Positions 34,625-43,305 of a stretch of DNA of 64,000 nucleotides are shown here, piece by piece. The notes below the pieces were generated by a model, which had not been told where the DNA came from, made no database searches, and saw only the letters and a program-made list of their open reading frames with translations. The stretch lies in assembly GCF_029626145.1 (NCBI RefSeq), contig NZ_JARUBJ010000002.1, positions 3,011,501 through 3,075,500 of the forward strand. Reading direction: 5' to 3'. The translations under genes and the position numbers were made by a program. This stretch comes from Micromonospora sp. WMMD961 (lineage in GTDB: Bacteria; Actinomycetota; Actinomycetes; Mycobacteriales; Micromonosporaceae). Each line of letters starts with the position of its first letter. The stretch's first letter is position 1.

Positions 34625-35299
34625 ATGTCGACCACCCCATCCGCACCTCGCCGTACGCGCGTGACGCGCCGTGCCGTCGTGCTCGCCGTCAGTGCGCTCG
34701 CGATGGCCGGCCTGACCGCCACGAACGCCCAGCCCGGTTGGGCCGCGCCGCCCGGGATCCCGTCCAAGGCCACCGCGCAGTCGCAGCTCAACGCTCTGAC
34801 GGTGGCGGCGCAGGGCTCGACCAGTGGCTACTCGCGGGACCTGTTCCCGCACTGGATCACGGTCAGCGGCAGCTGCAACACCCGCGAGCAGGTCCTCAAG
34901 CGCGACGGCACCTCCGTCGTCGTGGACAGTTCCTGCGCGGCCACCTCCGGCCGCTGGTACAGCCCGTACGACGGCGCGACGTGGACGGCGGCCTCCGACG
35001 TCGACATCGACCACGTGGTGCCCCTCGCGGAGGCGTGGCGCTCCGGCGCGAACTCGTGGACCACGAGCCGCCGGCAGAGCTTCGCCAACGATCTGAGTCG
35101 TCCGCAGTTGATCGCGGTGACGGACAACGTCAACCAGGCCAAGGGCGACCAGGACCCGTCGACCTGGCAGCCGCCGCTGTCGTCGTACCGGTGCACCTAC
35201 AGCAAGATGTGGATCACCGTGAAGTACAACTGGGGCCTGACGCTGCAGTCGTCGGAGAAGTCCGCCCTGCAGAGCATGCTCAACACCTGTAGCTCCTGA
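34625..35299 (+). CDS. Secreted HNH-family nuclease
   Basis: The 224-aa protein has a twin-arginine-like N-region (RRTRVTRRAVVLAVSALAMAG) and signal peptide to about residue 40. The HNH/DUF1524-type core is DVDIDHVVPLAEAWRSGANSW, FANDLSRPQLIAVTDNVNQAKGDQDPSTW, with the metal His and Asn in place. It is an extracellular nuclease of the type common in streptomycetes and relatives. ATG has an AGAGGAGG site. A hairpin follows (35310-35343). Confidence 0.85.
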   Translation: MSTTPSAPRRTRVTRRAVVLAVSALAMAGLTATNAQPGWAAPPGIPSKATAQSQLNALTVAAQGSTSGYSRDLFPHWITVSGSCNTREQVLKRDGTSVVVDSSCAATSGRWYSPYDGATWTAASDVDIDHVVPLAEAWRSGANSWTTSRRQSFANDLSRPQLIAVTDNVNQAKGDQDPSTWQPPLSSYRCTYSKMWITVKYNWGLTLQSSEKSALQSMLNTCSS

Positions 35300-35309
35300 G
35301 CACGACCAC

Positions 35310-35343
35310 GGCCGGCGGGCGTCCCGACGGCGCACCGCCGGCC
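35310..35343. terminator. Terminator hairpin between convergent genes
   Basis: GGCCGGCGG (35310-35318) and CCGCCGGCC (35335-35343) form a 9-bp perfect stem between the nuclease gene (plus) and the alpha/beta hydrolase gene (minus). Confidence 0.55.
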
Positions 35344-35406
35344 CCGGCCGCCATGGCACCGGCCCGACTGCCGTACTGAGGTGCGCCGTTGATCGGTGCG
35401 GCGTCC

Positions 35407-36051
35407 TCAGCCCGGCAGGTACGCGATGAGTCGGTCGGCGAGTTGCTTCGGGTGGCTGAGCGCGACAGCGTGCCCACCGACGATCTCGTCCGGGGTGACG
35501 CCGAGACGGTCGGCGGCCACCCGGCGCAGGAAGTCCGCCGGGAAGAATCGATCGTCACGGGCGATGAGCACCCTCGTCGGCACGTCCGGCCAGGTGCCCA
35601 GCGGCCACGGCTCGCTGCCTTCCGCGCTGACCTGGTCCCGGCCGTGCGCCGCGGCCTGCGCGACGATCTCGGCCGGCACACCGTTGTAGAACTGTTGCTC
35701 CTCGCTGAGCCCTTCCACACCCTGGTAGCCGGTGTTGTCCCACCAGTCGCCGGGCTTCTCGCCAGGCTCGGGGATCATCGGTGTGAGCAGGACGATGAGT
35801 CGCACCGGCAGCTTGTCGGCGATCAGCGGCGCGGTGAACGCACCGTACGAGTGCCCGACGACGACAAGGTCGCGCCGGTCACCAATCACGCCGACGACCG
35901 TGTCGCAGAACTGGGCGAACCCTGCCGACCTGTCGTCGATCGGCAGCTCCGGGACGACCACCTCGTGGCCGAGGCTGGTCAGCTCGGGGACGACGAGGTG
36001 CCAGTCCCAGGCGCTGCCCCCGCCACCGTGGATCAGAACGAACGTAGCCAT
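35407..36051 (-). CDS. Alpha/beta hydrolase
   Basis: The 214-aa hydrolase of the esterase/hydroxynitrile-lyase-like group has oxyanion motif FVLIHGGGGSAWDW, nucleophile GHSYGAF, and catalytic His near the C-terminus in GGHAVALSHP. Substrate is unknown. The ATG is 17 bp from the last hydrophilic start of the frame; the longer open frame to 36174 lies in the divergent promoter. Confidence 0.85.
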   Translation of the reverse strand: MATFVLIHGGGGSAWDWHLVVPELTSLGHEVVVPELPIDDRSAGFAQFCDTVVGVIGDRRDLVVVGHSYGAFTAPLIADKLPVRLIVLLTPMIPEPGEKPGDWWDNTGYQGVEGLSEEQQFYNGVPAEIVAQAAAHGRDQVSAEGSEPWPLGTWPDVPTRVLIARDDRFFPADFLRRVAADRLGVTPDEIVGGHAVALSHPKQLADRLIAYLPG

Positions 36052-36125
36052 GACCCGAAGCCTCACAGGTGGGTACGACAACCAACCCACGCGTTGACAG
36101 GCGAACGAGCCGCCCAACGCCGACA

Positions 36126-36491
36126 ATGGTAAGAGTGGCACCCGCCTTCGTCCTGCATCACCACCGCAAACCACGACCGCACTTCGACCTGCGGCTCGAG
36201 GAGGGCGGTGTGTTGCGCTCCTGGGCGGTCCCTCGTGGCCTGCCGGACAGCCCGGACGACAACCGGCTCGCGATAGCCGTGCCCGACCACCACCTCGATC
36301 ACCTGACCTACGAGGACGCCGACAAGTCGATCGCGGACATCGGCACGTGGGAGGAGCACGACCGCACCGACCGTCGGATGCTGTTCACGTTGCACGGCCG
36401 TGCCGGCCGACGGCGCTACGCGCTGATCCGTACCGGCGAGGGGTGGCTGCTCCACCTGACGAAGGAGCAGCCGCCGGACGAGCGCGGATAG
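36126..36491 (+). CDS. Stand-alone LigD-type 3'-phosphoesterase domain
   Basis: The 121-aa protein is a single DNA polymerase-ligase N-terminal (3'-phosphoesterase) domain. FVLHHHRKPRPHFDLRLEEG carries the metal-binding histidines, and RSWAVPRGLP and a late His/Arg set complete the site. In LigD it trims 3'-phosphate or ribonucleotide ends during non-homologous end joining. Here it is not fused to ligase or polymerase, as known for some actinobacterial paralogues. ATG at 36126 chosen; an earlier one at 36069 lacks similarity. Confidence 0.85.
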   Translation: MVRVAPAFVLHHHRKPRPHFDLRLEEGGVLRSWAVPRGLPDSPDDNRLAIAVPDHHLDHLTYEDADKSIADIGTWEEHDRTDRRMLFTLHGRAGRRRYALIRTGEGWLLHLTKEQPPDERG

Positions 36492-36697
36492 CCGGCACGG
36501 CCACTGCGTCGGTGGTCCATCGAGGACGCGCGGAGCCGACCGACCTCGCCGCCGACCACGGCACGACTGGATGCCGACTTCTCGGGTGAGGACGCGGTTC
36601 CGCGTGCGCTCCCAATTCCGACCCAAGCGCACCGCGATCAGCACGAGAAGTGTCGGTATGCGGCGGCGGCAGTGCTTCCTCTAAGCATAATCAGGGC

Positions 36698-37348
36698 GTG
36701 GAGTCCGAGAATGGCAATCGTCGGTTGGTGCGTCAGCCGGGCCGGCTGATGTCCTTCAGCGATGCGGTATTCGCCATCGCCGTGACACTTCTGGTGTTGG
36801 AAATCCAACCGCCGCAGGATTTCCGGCATCTCCTCCGGGGTCTCGGCGCGCTGTGGCCGTCCTACCTGGGTTATGTGTTGAGCTTCCTGCTCGTCGGGCA
36901 GGTGTGGGTCAATCACCACGTCATGTTCGACCGTGTCCGGCACGTCGACCGGAAGGTCCTGTTCCTCAACACCCTGCTGTTGATGGTCATCGCCTTCCTG
37001 CCGTTCTCCACCTCACTACTCGCCGACGCGATACGCGCGGAGCTGGGGCTGCGCACGGCGGTTGTCGTCTACGGTGCGACGCTGTGGACGGCGGCAGCCC
37101 TGTTCAACGTCATCTGGGCCCATCTTCGCCGGGCCAAACTGCTGGACCCCGACCTCGGACCCTCCGGCGTCCGCGCCATTGGCCGCCGGTTCGCACTCGC
37201 GCTGGTCTGGATCGGCTCCGGCATCCTCGTCGGCGCCTTCGTGCCGCTCGCGGGCGTCGTCATCATCGCGGGCTTCCTCCCCGCCTACTACCTCCCCATC
37301 CGCGGCGAGTACGGCGAGGATGACACGGCCGCCGACCGGCCCAGCTAG
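36698..37348 (+). CDS. TMEM175/DUF1211-family putative potassium channel
   Basis: The 216-aa protein has six predicted helices. Helix 1 carries the family signature RLMSFSDAVFAIAVTLLVLEI (R..FSDAVFAI), the pore-lining segment of TMEM175-type K+ channels. A second repeat-like half starts near LFLNTLLLMVIAFLPFSTSLL. Start is uncertain: GTG 36698 or GTG 36650. Confidence 0.75.
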   Translation: MESENGNRRLVRQPGRLMSFSDAVFAIAVTLLVLEIQPPQDFRHLLRGLGALWPSYLGYVLSFLLVGQVWVNHHVMFDRVRHVDRKVLFLNTLLLMVIAFLPFSTSLLADAIRAELGLRTAVVVYGATLWTAAALFNVIWAHLRRAKLLDPDLGPSGVRAIGRRFALALVWIGSGILVGAFVPLAGVVIIAGFLPAYYLPIRGEYGEDDTAADRPS

Positions 37349-37462
37349 ACCGGATGGGTTGTCCGATGTCAGGGGAACCGAGGCCATTAGGGGTGGGCCG
37401 GCGCCGGGCGGGTCCGTAGATTCAGTTCCGGTTGCGTTCGTGCGGCCACGAGGGGGTCGGGC

Positions 37463-38902
37463 ATGCTGTTGCCGTCGTTGTCCGGAGCTGGGCCCGACCG
37501 TGCGGACGCCGTGAGCGTCGACGGCCAGGTCATCTCCCGGGAAGCATTGCGGGCCGGTGCGGGTGCGGTGGCCGCCGACATCGCCGGGGCCTCGACGGTG
37601 GCGGTGCTCGCCAGCCCGGGCGTGGCGACGGTGGCCGCGATCGTCGGTGGTCTGCTGTCCGGGGTGGCGGTGGTTCCGGTGCCGCCGGACACCGGCGCGG
37701 CCGAGCTGGCCCATGTGCTCACCGACTCCGGGGCCGAGCTGCTGCTGGCCGGTGAACCGGAGGCGCCGGTGTTGGCGGACTGTCCGATACCAGTGCTACC
37801 GGTCGACGTTGCCCGACGCGGTGAGCTGTCGAGCGTCGACCCCGACCCGTCCACGACCGGGCTGATCCTCTACACCAGCGGCACCACCGGCCCACCGAAG
37901 GGCGTCCTGCTGAGTCACGCCGCGATCCGGGCGGGCATCGACGCTGTCGCACACGCCTGGGACTGGACCGACGAGGACGTCCTCGTGCAGGGGCTGCCGC
38001 TCTATCACGTACACGGTCTGATTCTTGGTCTGCTGGGGCCGTTGCGGGTCGGCTCGCCGCTGGTGCACACCCGACGGCCGACGCCGGCCCGGTACGCGGC
38101 CGCGCGAGGTTCGATGTACTTCGGGGTTCCCACGGTGTGGGGCCGGGTCTGCGGCGAGCCGGCCGCCGCCCGCGCGCTGTCCGCGGCCCGACTGCTGGTC
38201 TCCGGCAGCGCGCCGCTGCCCGCGCCGGTCTTCGCCGAGCTGGAGGCGTTGACCGGGCACCGGCCCGTCGAGCGGTACGGCATGACCGAGACGCTGATAA
38301 CGCTCAGTACCCGGGCTGACGGCCCGCGGCGAGCCGGTTCGGTCGGCCGTCCGGTGCGCGGGGTGCAGGCCCGACTCGTGGACGACGCCGGTGCACCGGT
38401 GCCGTCCGACGGGCGAACCTTCGGGGCGCTGCAGATCCGTGGTGCCACGCTGTTCGACGGCTATCTGCACCTGCCGGAGAAGACCGCCGAGACGTTCACC
38501 GCCGACGGCTGGTTCCGCACGGGTGACGTGGCGACTGTCGACGAGGCGGGGGACTACCGCATCGTCGGGCGGGCCAGCGCCGACATCATCAAGAGCGGCG
38601 GGTACCGGATCGGCGCCGGCGAGATCGAGGACTGCCTGCTCACCCACCCTCAGGTACGCGAGGTCGCCGTGGTCGGTGCCCCGCACGCCGACCTGGGCCA
38701 GGAGGTGGTGGCGTTCATCGTCGGTGAGGAGTCGCTGGCCGCCCGATCGCTGGTGACCTATGTGGAGAAACGGTTGTCCCGGCACAAGCGGCCGCGTCAC
38801 GTGCACGTGGTGGAATCATTGCCGCGCAATGCCCTGGGCAAGGTGCAGAAGGCAACTTTACTGTCGTTGCTGGAATCGGGCGCCTTGCCGGGCGGTGTCT
38901 GA
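37463..38902 (+). CDS. Malonyl-CoA synthetase-like acyl-CoA ligase
   Basis: The 479-aa ANL ligase has P-loop ILYTSGTTGPPKGVLLSH, LPLYHVHGL, YGMTET and the hinge GRASADIIKSGGYRIGAGEIE, with the catalytic lysine in PRNALGKVQKATLL. The 'SADIIKSGGYRIGAGEIE' hinge and the LYHVHGL stretch are typical of MatB-type malonyl/methylmalonyl-CoA synthetases. It would make extender units directly from malonate or methylmalonate for the PKS downstream (which uses both). A TTA codon at 38858-38860 (codon 466) is present, so expression may be developmentally gated. Probable left edge of the polyketide cluster. Confidence 0.75.
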   Translation: MLLPSLSGAGPDRADAVSVDGQVISREALRAGAGAVAADIAGASTVAVLASPGVATVAAIVGGLLSGVAVVPVPPDTGAAELAHVLTDSGAELLLAGEPEAPVLADCPIPVLPVDVARRGELSSVDPDPSTTGLILYTSGTTGPPKGVLLSHAAIRAGIDAVAHAWDWTDEDVLVQGLPLYHVHGLILGLLGPLRVGSPLVHTRRPTPARYAAARGSMYFGVPTVWGRVCGEPAAARALSAARLLVSGSAPLPAPVFAELEALTGHRPVERYGMTETLITLSTRADGPRRAGSVGRPVRGVQARLVDDAGAPVPSDGRTFGALQIRGATLFDGYLHLPEKTAETFTADGWFRTGDVATVDEAGDYRIVGRASADIIKSGGYRIGAGEIEDCLLTHPQVREVAVVGAPHADLGQEVVAFIVGEESLAARSLVTYVEKRLSRHKRPRHVHVVESLPRNALGKVQKATLLSLLESGALPGGV

Positions 38903-38982
38903 CGCATGTCATTCTGATGACCGCCTAGCCGAAAGGTGGAGTTTTGGCTGGGACCTTCGGGCATCTAAACGCCTCTCGTGTT

Positions 38983-39010
38983 TTCGACCCGTGGTGACTG
39001 CTCGTAGTCT
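38983..39010 (+). promoter_or_regulatory. Possible promoter of the AfsR-type gene
   Basis: TTCGAC (38983-38988) and TAGTCT (39005-39010) are 16 bp apart. The remaining 250-bp gap before the regulator holds the T-rich run and TCTAG-containing stretch at about 39010-39055 but no gene. Confidence 0.35.
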
Positions 39011-39158
39011 CTAGGCGAACACGGGGGGTGAGTCGTGTATCTAGATGTCTCTATCTCCGGGCCGATCAGGCCACGGTCGGAAAGCTCGATCGGTAGCCGA
39101 CCGGGGGGATGGCACCGAGCGACGACGCCGACGTCGCGTCACCGCGGGGGAGGTGCGC

Positions 39159-42100
39159 GTGGAGGTACGGGTTCTGGGACCGCTTGAGGTCCTGGTCGAC
39201 GGCAGACGACTTGACCTGGGCGGCCACCGCCAACAGATCGTGTTCGCCAGCCTCGCGCTGGAGGCCAACCGGGTCGTCCCGGTGGGACGCCTGATGGAGG
39301 CCATCTACGGCGACGACCTGCCCAGCACCTCACGTGCCCAGGTGCAGATCTGCGTCTCGGCGCTCCGACGACTGTTCAACACCCACGACCACCCCGACAC
39401 CATCGTCACCCGGTCCCAGGGTTACCTGCTCCGGGTCACCGACGGGACGTTGGACCTCGACCGGTTCGTCGGTCTGGTCGAGGGCGGCCGGCGTGCTCGC
39501 TCCGCGCAGAACGTCGACGAGGCGGTCGGGCACATCCGCGCCGCCCTCGCCCTCTGGCGTGGCCGCGCTCTCTACGGGCTGGAGAGCCGGCTGGTCCAAT
39601 CAGCGGCCAACCGCCTCGACGAGCGGCGGATCAACCTCCACGAGGACTGCGTCGAACTCGAACTCGAACTCGGCCGGCACCGCGATCTCATCCCGGAACT
39701 CTCCGACCTGGTCGAACAGCACCCGCTGCGCGAACGGCTGCGCGGGCAGCTGATGCTCGCCCTGTACCGGTCCGGTCGCCAGGCCGAGGCCCTCGACGTC
39801 TACCGTCAGGCTCGCCGCACGATGATCGACGAGCTGGGCCTCGAACCGAACCAGTGGCTACAGCAGCTGGAACACGCGATCCTCACCTCGGACGAGGAAC
39901 TCGCCGCACCGGTCTCACCCGCGCCAGCGCCGACCGCTCCGGCGCCGCTGCCGCCGGTCCCGCCGGCGCTGGTCGTCGCGCCGGTCGACGACCTCCCCCT
40001 CAGCGCGATCACCCCGCCGGTGATCGTCGCCCCCACCGAGCCGGTCGTCCCGGTCACCGTGCCGTGCCTGCTCCCCACCGACATCGCCGACTTCACCGGC
40101 CGGTCCAAGCAGATCGACGTCATCGAGCAGCAACTGTTGATGGCCGCGGAGAGCCCGACGCAGTTCGCGGTGCCGATCGTGGTGGCCGCCGGCAAACCCG
40201 GCATCGGCAAGACCACCCTCGCCGTGCACGTGTCGCACCGCGCGGCGACCCGCTACCCCGACGGGCAACTCTTCGCCGACATGCACGGCCGCAGCCCGCA
40301 GCGGGTCGGCCCGATGCAGGTGCTGGAACGCTTCCTGCGGACCCTCGGCGTCCCCGGCACCGCGATGCCCGAGGTGCTGGAGGAACGCGCCGAGCTCTAC
40401 CGTGACCTGCTCTCCGACCGCCGGATGCTGATCGTGCTGGACAACGTGGCCGGTGAGAGCCAGGTGCTGCCCCTGCTGCCCGGCACCCCTCATTCAGCCG
40501 TGCTGGTCACCAGCCGCAGCCGGCTGGCCGGTCTGCCCGGCGCGATCCACCTCGACGTCGACGTCTTCGACGAAGAGCACTCGCTCGAACTGCTGGCACA
40601 CGTCGCCGGGCGGGAACGGATCGAGCAGGAGCCCGAGGCGGCCGCGCAGCTCGCCTATCTCTGCGGGAACCTGCCCCTGGCCCTGCGGATCGCCGGTGCC
40701 CGGCTCTCCGCCCGGCAGCACTGGACCGTCGAGCACCTCGTCGAGCGGCTCGACAACGAGGCGCGGCGCCTGGACGAGCTGAAACACAGCGGGATGGGGA
40801 TCAGGGCCAGCATCTCGCTCACCTACGACAGCCTCACCGAGGAGGCCCGCCGGCTCTTCCGCCGGCTCGCCGTCCTCGACGTGCCGTCGTTCTCGGGCTG
40901 GGTCAGCGCCGCACTGCTGGACGAGCCGGTGATGGACGCCCAGGATCTGCTGGACGACCTCGCCGAGGCGCAACTCGTGGAGAGCACGAGCATGGGTCCG
41001 GGGCAGGTCCCGCAGTACCGGTTCCACGACCTGATCAGGGTCTTCGCCCGGGAACGCCTCGCCGCCGAGGAGACCGTCGCCGACCGCAACGCCGCGCTGT
41101 GTCGGGTGCTCGGCGCCCTGCTGTTCCTCGCCGAGGCCGCCCACTGCGGCCTGCATGGCGGGCCGTACTTCGTCCTCAGCAGCGACGCCCCGCGCTGGCC
41201 GCTGCCGCAACGACTGACCGAGCAGCTGGTCACCCGTCCGCTGAACTGGTTCGAACGGGAGCGGCACTCGCTCGTCGCCGGAGTCCGGCAGGCCGCGCAG
41301 GCCGGCTTCACCGACCTGTGCTGGACGCTCGCCCACATCGCGGTGACCCTCTTCGAGCCGCGCATCTACCTCAACGACTGGCGGGAGACCCACCGCATCG
41401 CGCTCGCCGCCAGCAAGACGGCGGGTGACCAGCGGGGGCAGGCGGCCATGCTCTACTCCAACGGCTCACTCTTCCTCGCCGAGCAGCGGTTCGACGAGGC
41501 ACGCCGCGACCTGGAGGCGGCCGGGACCATCTTCCGCGGCCTCGACGACGAGCAGGGGCTGGCGCTGGTCACCCGGCAGATCGCGTTCGCCGACCGGATC
41601 CGAGGTGACCTGCCGGCCGCGGCCACCCGCTACGAGCACGCGCTGGACAGCTTCCGACGCAGCGGCGACCTGGGCGCCGCCGCCTACGTGCTGCACAGCC
41701 TGGCGCAGGTGCACATGGAGAGCGGCAATCCGCAGGAGGCGTTGGCCATCCTGCCCGAGGCGCTGGTGATGAGCCGCAGCGCCCGCAGTCGTCGGGTCGA
41801 GGCGCAGGTGCTGCACCGCATGGGCGACACCTACCTGAACACCGGGGACCCGCACGCGGCGGCCAGCGCGTTCGCCGAGGCGTTGGCCGTGGTGCAGGAC
41901 ATCGGCGACCCGGTCGGCGAGGCGTACGCGCTGCACGGGATGGGCGTGGCGCACATGACGGCCGGTGACCTGACCGCCGCCGAAACAGCGCTGCAGAGCG
42001 CCCTCGGCCTGGCGAGCACGGCCGGTGAACGACTCATCGAGGCGCGGGTGTCGCTGGCGCTCGGCGAACTCGCGCTCGAACACGGCAGCGCGACGCAGGC

Positions 42101-42344
42101 GGTGGTGCATCTGCACCGGGCACTCGGGCTGTTCCGGGGCATCCGCGCGCCGAAGTTCGAACAGCGGGTGCTGACCAAGCTGACCGAGGCGTACGTGGCG
42201 GCCGGGGGCCGGGAACATCCGGCGTCTGCGGCGGCCGAACCGCTGCGGGACAACGTGGTTCCGCTGGTGCGTCAACCTCGGCCGCAACGGCCGGATCGCA
42301 CGGGCAGCGGTTCCTCGGTGGTGCAGAGCGTTCGTCAGGGCTGA
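39159..42344 (+). CDS. AfsR/SARP-family transcriptional activator
   Basis: The 1061-aa regulator has an N-terminal OmpR-like DNA-binding domain (EVRVLGPLEVLVDGRRLDLG, residues 1-95) and a BTAD domain (to about 260, ending YRQARRTMIDELGLEPNQ). A Pro/Ala linker, an NB-ARC ATPase domain (Walker A in AGKPGIGKTTLAVHVS) and C-terminal TPRs follow. This is AfsR/RedD-type pathway activation of antibiotic genes. GTG at 39159 is chosen for its GGGGGAG site; the open frame upstream to 39045 is Arg-rich. It is the likely cluster-situated activator. Confidence 0.85.
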   Translation: MEVRVLGPLEVLVDGRRLDLGGHRQQIVFASLALEANRVVPVGRLMEAIYGDDLPSTSRAQVQICVSALRRLFNTHDHPDTIVTRSQGYLLRVTDGTLDLDRFVGLVEGGRRARSAQNVDEAVGHIRAALALWRGRALYGLESRLVQSAANRLDERRINLHEDCVELELELGRHRDLIPELSDLVEQHPLRERLRGQLMLALYRSGRQAEALDVYRQARRTMIDELGLEPNQWLQQLEHAILTSDEELAAPVSPAPAPTAPAPLPPVPPALVVAPVDDLPLSAITPPVIVAPTEPVVPVTVPCLLPTDIADFTGRSKQIDVIEQQLLMAAESPTQFAVPIVVAAGKPGIGKTTLAVHVSHRAATRYPDGQLFADMHGRSPQRVGPMQVLERFLRTLGVPGTAMPEVLEERAELYRDLLSDRRMLIVLDNVAGESQVLPLLPGTPHSAVLVTSRSRLAGLPGAIHLDVDVFDEEHSLELLAHVAGRERIEQEPEAAAQLAYLCGNLPLALRIAGARLSARQHWTVEHLVERLDNEARRLDELKHSGMGIRASISLTYDSLTEEARRLFRRLAVLDVPSFSGWVSAALLDEPVMDAQDLLDDLAEAQLVESTSMGPGQVPQYRFHDLIRVFARERLAAEETVADRNAALCRVLGALLFLAEAAHCGLHGGPYFVLSSDAPRWPLPQRLTEQLVTRPLNWFERERHSLVAGVRQAAQAGFTDLCWTLAHIAVTLFEPRIYLNDWRETHRIALAASKTAGDQRGQAAMLYSNGSLFLAEQRFDEARRDLEAAGTIFRGLDDEQGLALVTRQIAFADRIRGDLPAAATRYEHALDSFRRSGDLGAAAYVLHSLAQVHMESGNPQEALAILPEALVMSRSARSRRVEAQVLHRMGDTYLNTGDPHAAASAFAEALAVVQDIGDPVGEAYALHGMGVAHMTAGDLTAAETALQSALGLASTAGERLIEARVSLALGELALEHGSATQAVVHLHRALGLFRGIRAPKFEQRVLTKLTEAYVAAGGREHPASAAAEPLRDNVVPLVRQPRPQRPDRTGSGSSVVQSVRQG

Positions 42345-42449
42345 AACTCGGGGTGCGACCGGCCGGCTCGTCAGCCGTACCGGGCTCCCGGGACGTGCGC
42401 CCGGTGGCCGTTGATCAGATGGCCCGCCGAAGGCTCACGTGGTGCTGCG

Positions 42450-42635
42450 TCAGCCCCAGGGCTGGCTGAGGGAGGCGGTCGTGCTCGGCGTGGGGGTGGC
42501 CGCCGGCGCCGGGGTGCTGCCGCTGGCGTCCTCGGCGTGTGCGGCGGTCGCTCCGAACAAACCGACCGTGACGGCGGCGGCGGCGAGAGCGATGGCGACG
42601 CGGGCCTTGACCGAGAGCGAGACGTTGGTGCGCAT
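42450..42635 (-). CDS. Small secreted Pro/Thr/Ala-rich peptide
   Basis: The 61-aa protein has a classical signal peptide (SVKARVAIALAAAAVTVGLF, cut after ATAAHA) and a 27-residue mature part (EDASGSTPAPAATPTPST...) without cysteine. A CTGGAGG site precedes the ATG. It is divergent from the HIU-hydrolase-like gene across a motif-rich 273-bp promoter. No known family; it could be a mere cell-wall peptide or a real component of the cluster. Confidence 0.55.
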   Translation of the reverse strand: MRTNVSLSVKARVAIALAAAAVTVGLFGATAAHAEDASGSTPAPAATPTPSTTASLSQPWG

Positions 42636-42737
42636 GGCGATGTTCCTCCAGGTGAGGGGGGATGTCGTTCCGCCGTGTTCGGCGATGACACAAACGTAGG
42701 AACAGGCCCCATCACCGCGTTATCTGTTCGCCTGCCA

Positions 42738-42804
42738 CCCCCTATCACCGCTATCGGAGCGCCACCGATAGCCGGCGATAGAACGGCGAAGGCCAGCCGA
42801 TAGC
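42738..42804. repeat. CTATCGG/CCGATAG repeat cluster in divergent promoter
   Basis: GCTATCGG (42750-42757) and CCGATAGC (42765-42772) are an 8-7-8 perfect inverted repeat. CCCCTATC precedes it at 42739-42746, another CCGATAGC stands at 42797-42804 and GGCGATAG at 42774-42781. It lies in the 273-bp gap between the small peptide gene (minus) and the HIU-hydrolase-like gene (plus) and is related to motifs at 51381-51416. Confidence 0.55.
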
Positions 42805-42908
42805 CGCTCGGCGCAGTCTTCTGCCCTAGGCCGGGGAATCCGGCAACCAACCGTCGCCGGCTCGCACCGCGGGTCACCGCGGCGGGACCGACTGGCAGGT
42901 GACAACAC

Positions 42909-43247
42909 ATGAGTGTTTCGGCGCAAGCTTTGGACGGTGTGTTCGGCCGCCCCGCGGCGGGCATCCGGGCGCGATTGGAACGCGCTGACGACGGCGGCTG
43001 GAAGCCCGTCGCCGATGCGGAGTCCGACCCCGACGGCCACATCGACGACTGGGCGGCGGAGCTCCTGGAGAGGGGCCCCTACCGGATCGTCTTCGACAGC
43101 GACCACTACTTCTCCGGTCTCGGCGTCAGCGCCGCGTACCCGGAGATCGCGGTCACCTTCCGGGTCCAGGACGAGTCCGACACCTGTCAGGTCCAGGTGC
43201 TCCTCACTCCCTACTCGTACTCGATGTACTTCGGCACCCGCGGATGA
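42909..43247 (+). CDS. Transthyretin/HIU-hydrolase-fold protein, degenerate active site
   Basis: The 112-aa protein aligns along its whole length with 5-hydroxyisourate hydrolases: ALDGVFGRPAAGIRARLER, a DPDGHIDDW loop, HYFSGLGVSAAYPEIAVTFRV and LLTPYSYSMYFG. Yet every hallmark residue is changed. His in 'THILD' is Gln (AQALD), Arg in 'DGR' is His (DGH), the 'HYH' before LLLSP is TCQ, and the C-terminal 'YRGS' is YFGT. It is thus unlikely to hydrolyse HIU and may bind or act on a pathway intermediate. It is the first gene of an apparent operon with the isopropylmalate synthase 58 bp on. Confidence 0.8.
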   Translation: MSVSAQALDGVFGRPAAGIRARLERADDGGWKPVADAESDPDGHIDDWAAELLERGPYRIVFDSDHYFSGLGVSAAYPEIAVTFRVQDESDTCQVQVLLTPYSYSMYFGTRG

Positions 43248-43305
43248 GTCAGGTGGCGGCCGGACCGCACGCGCCGGCTCCGTACAGCGAGGAAAGGAAT
43301 CCATC

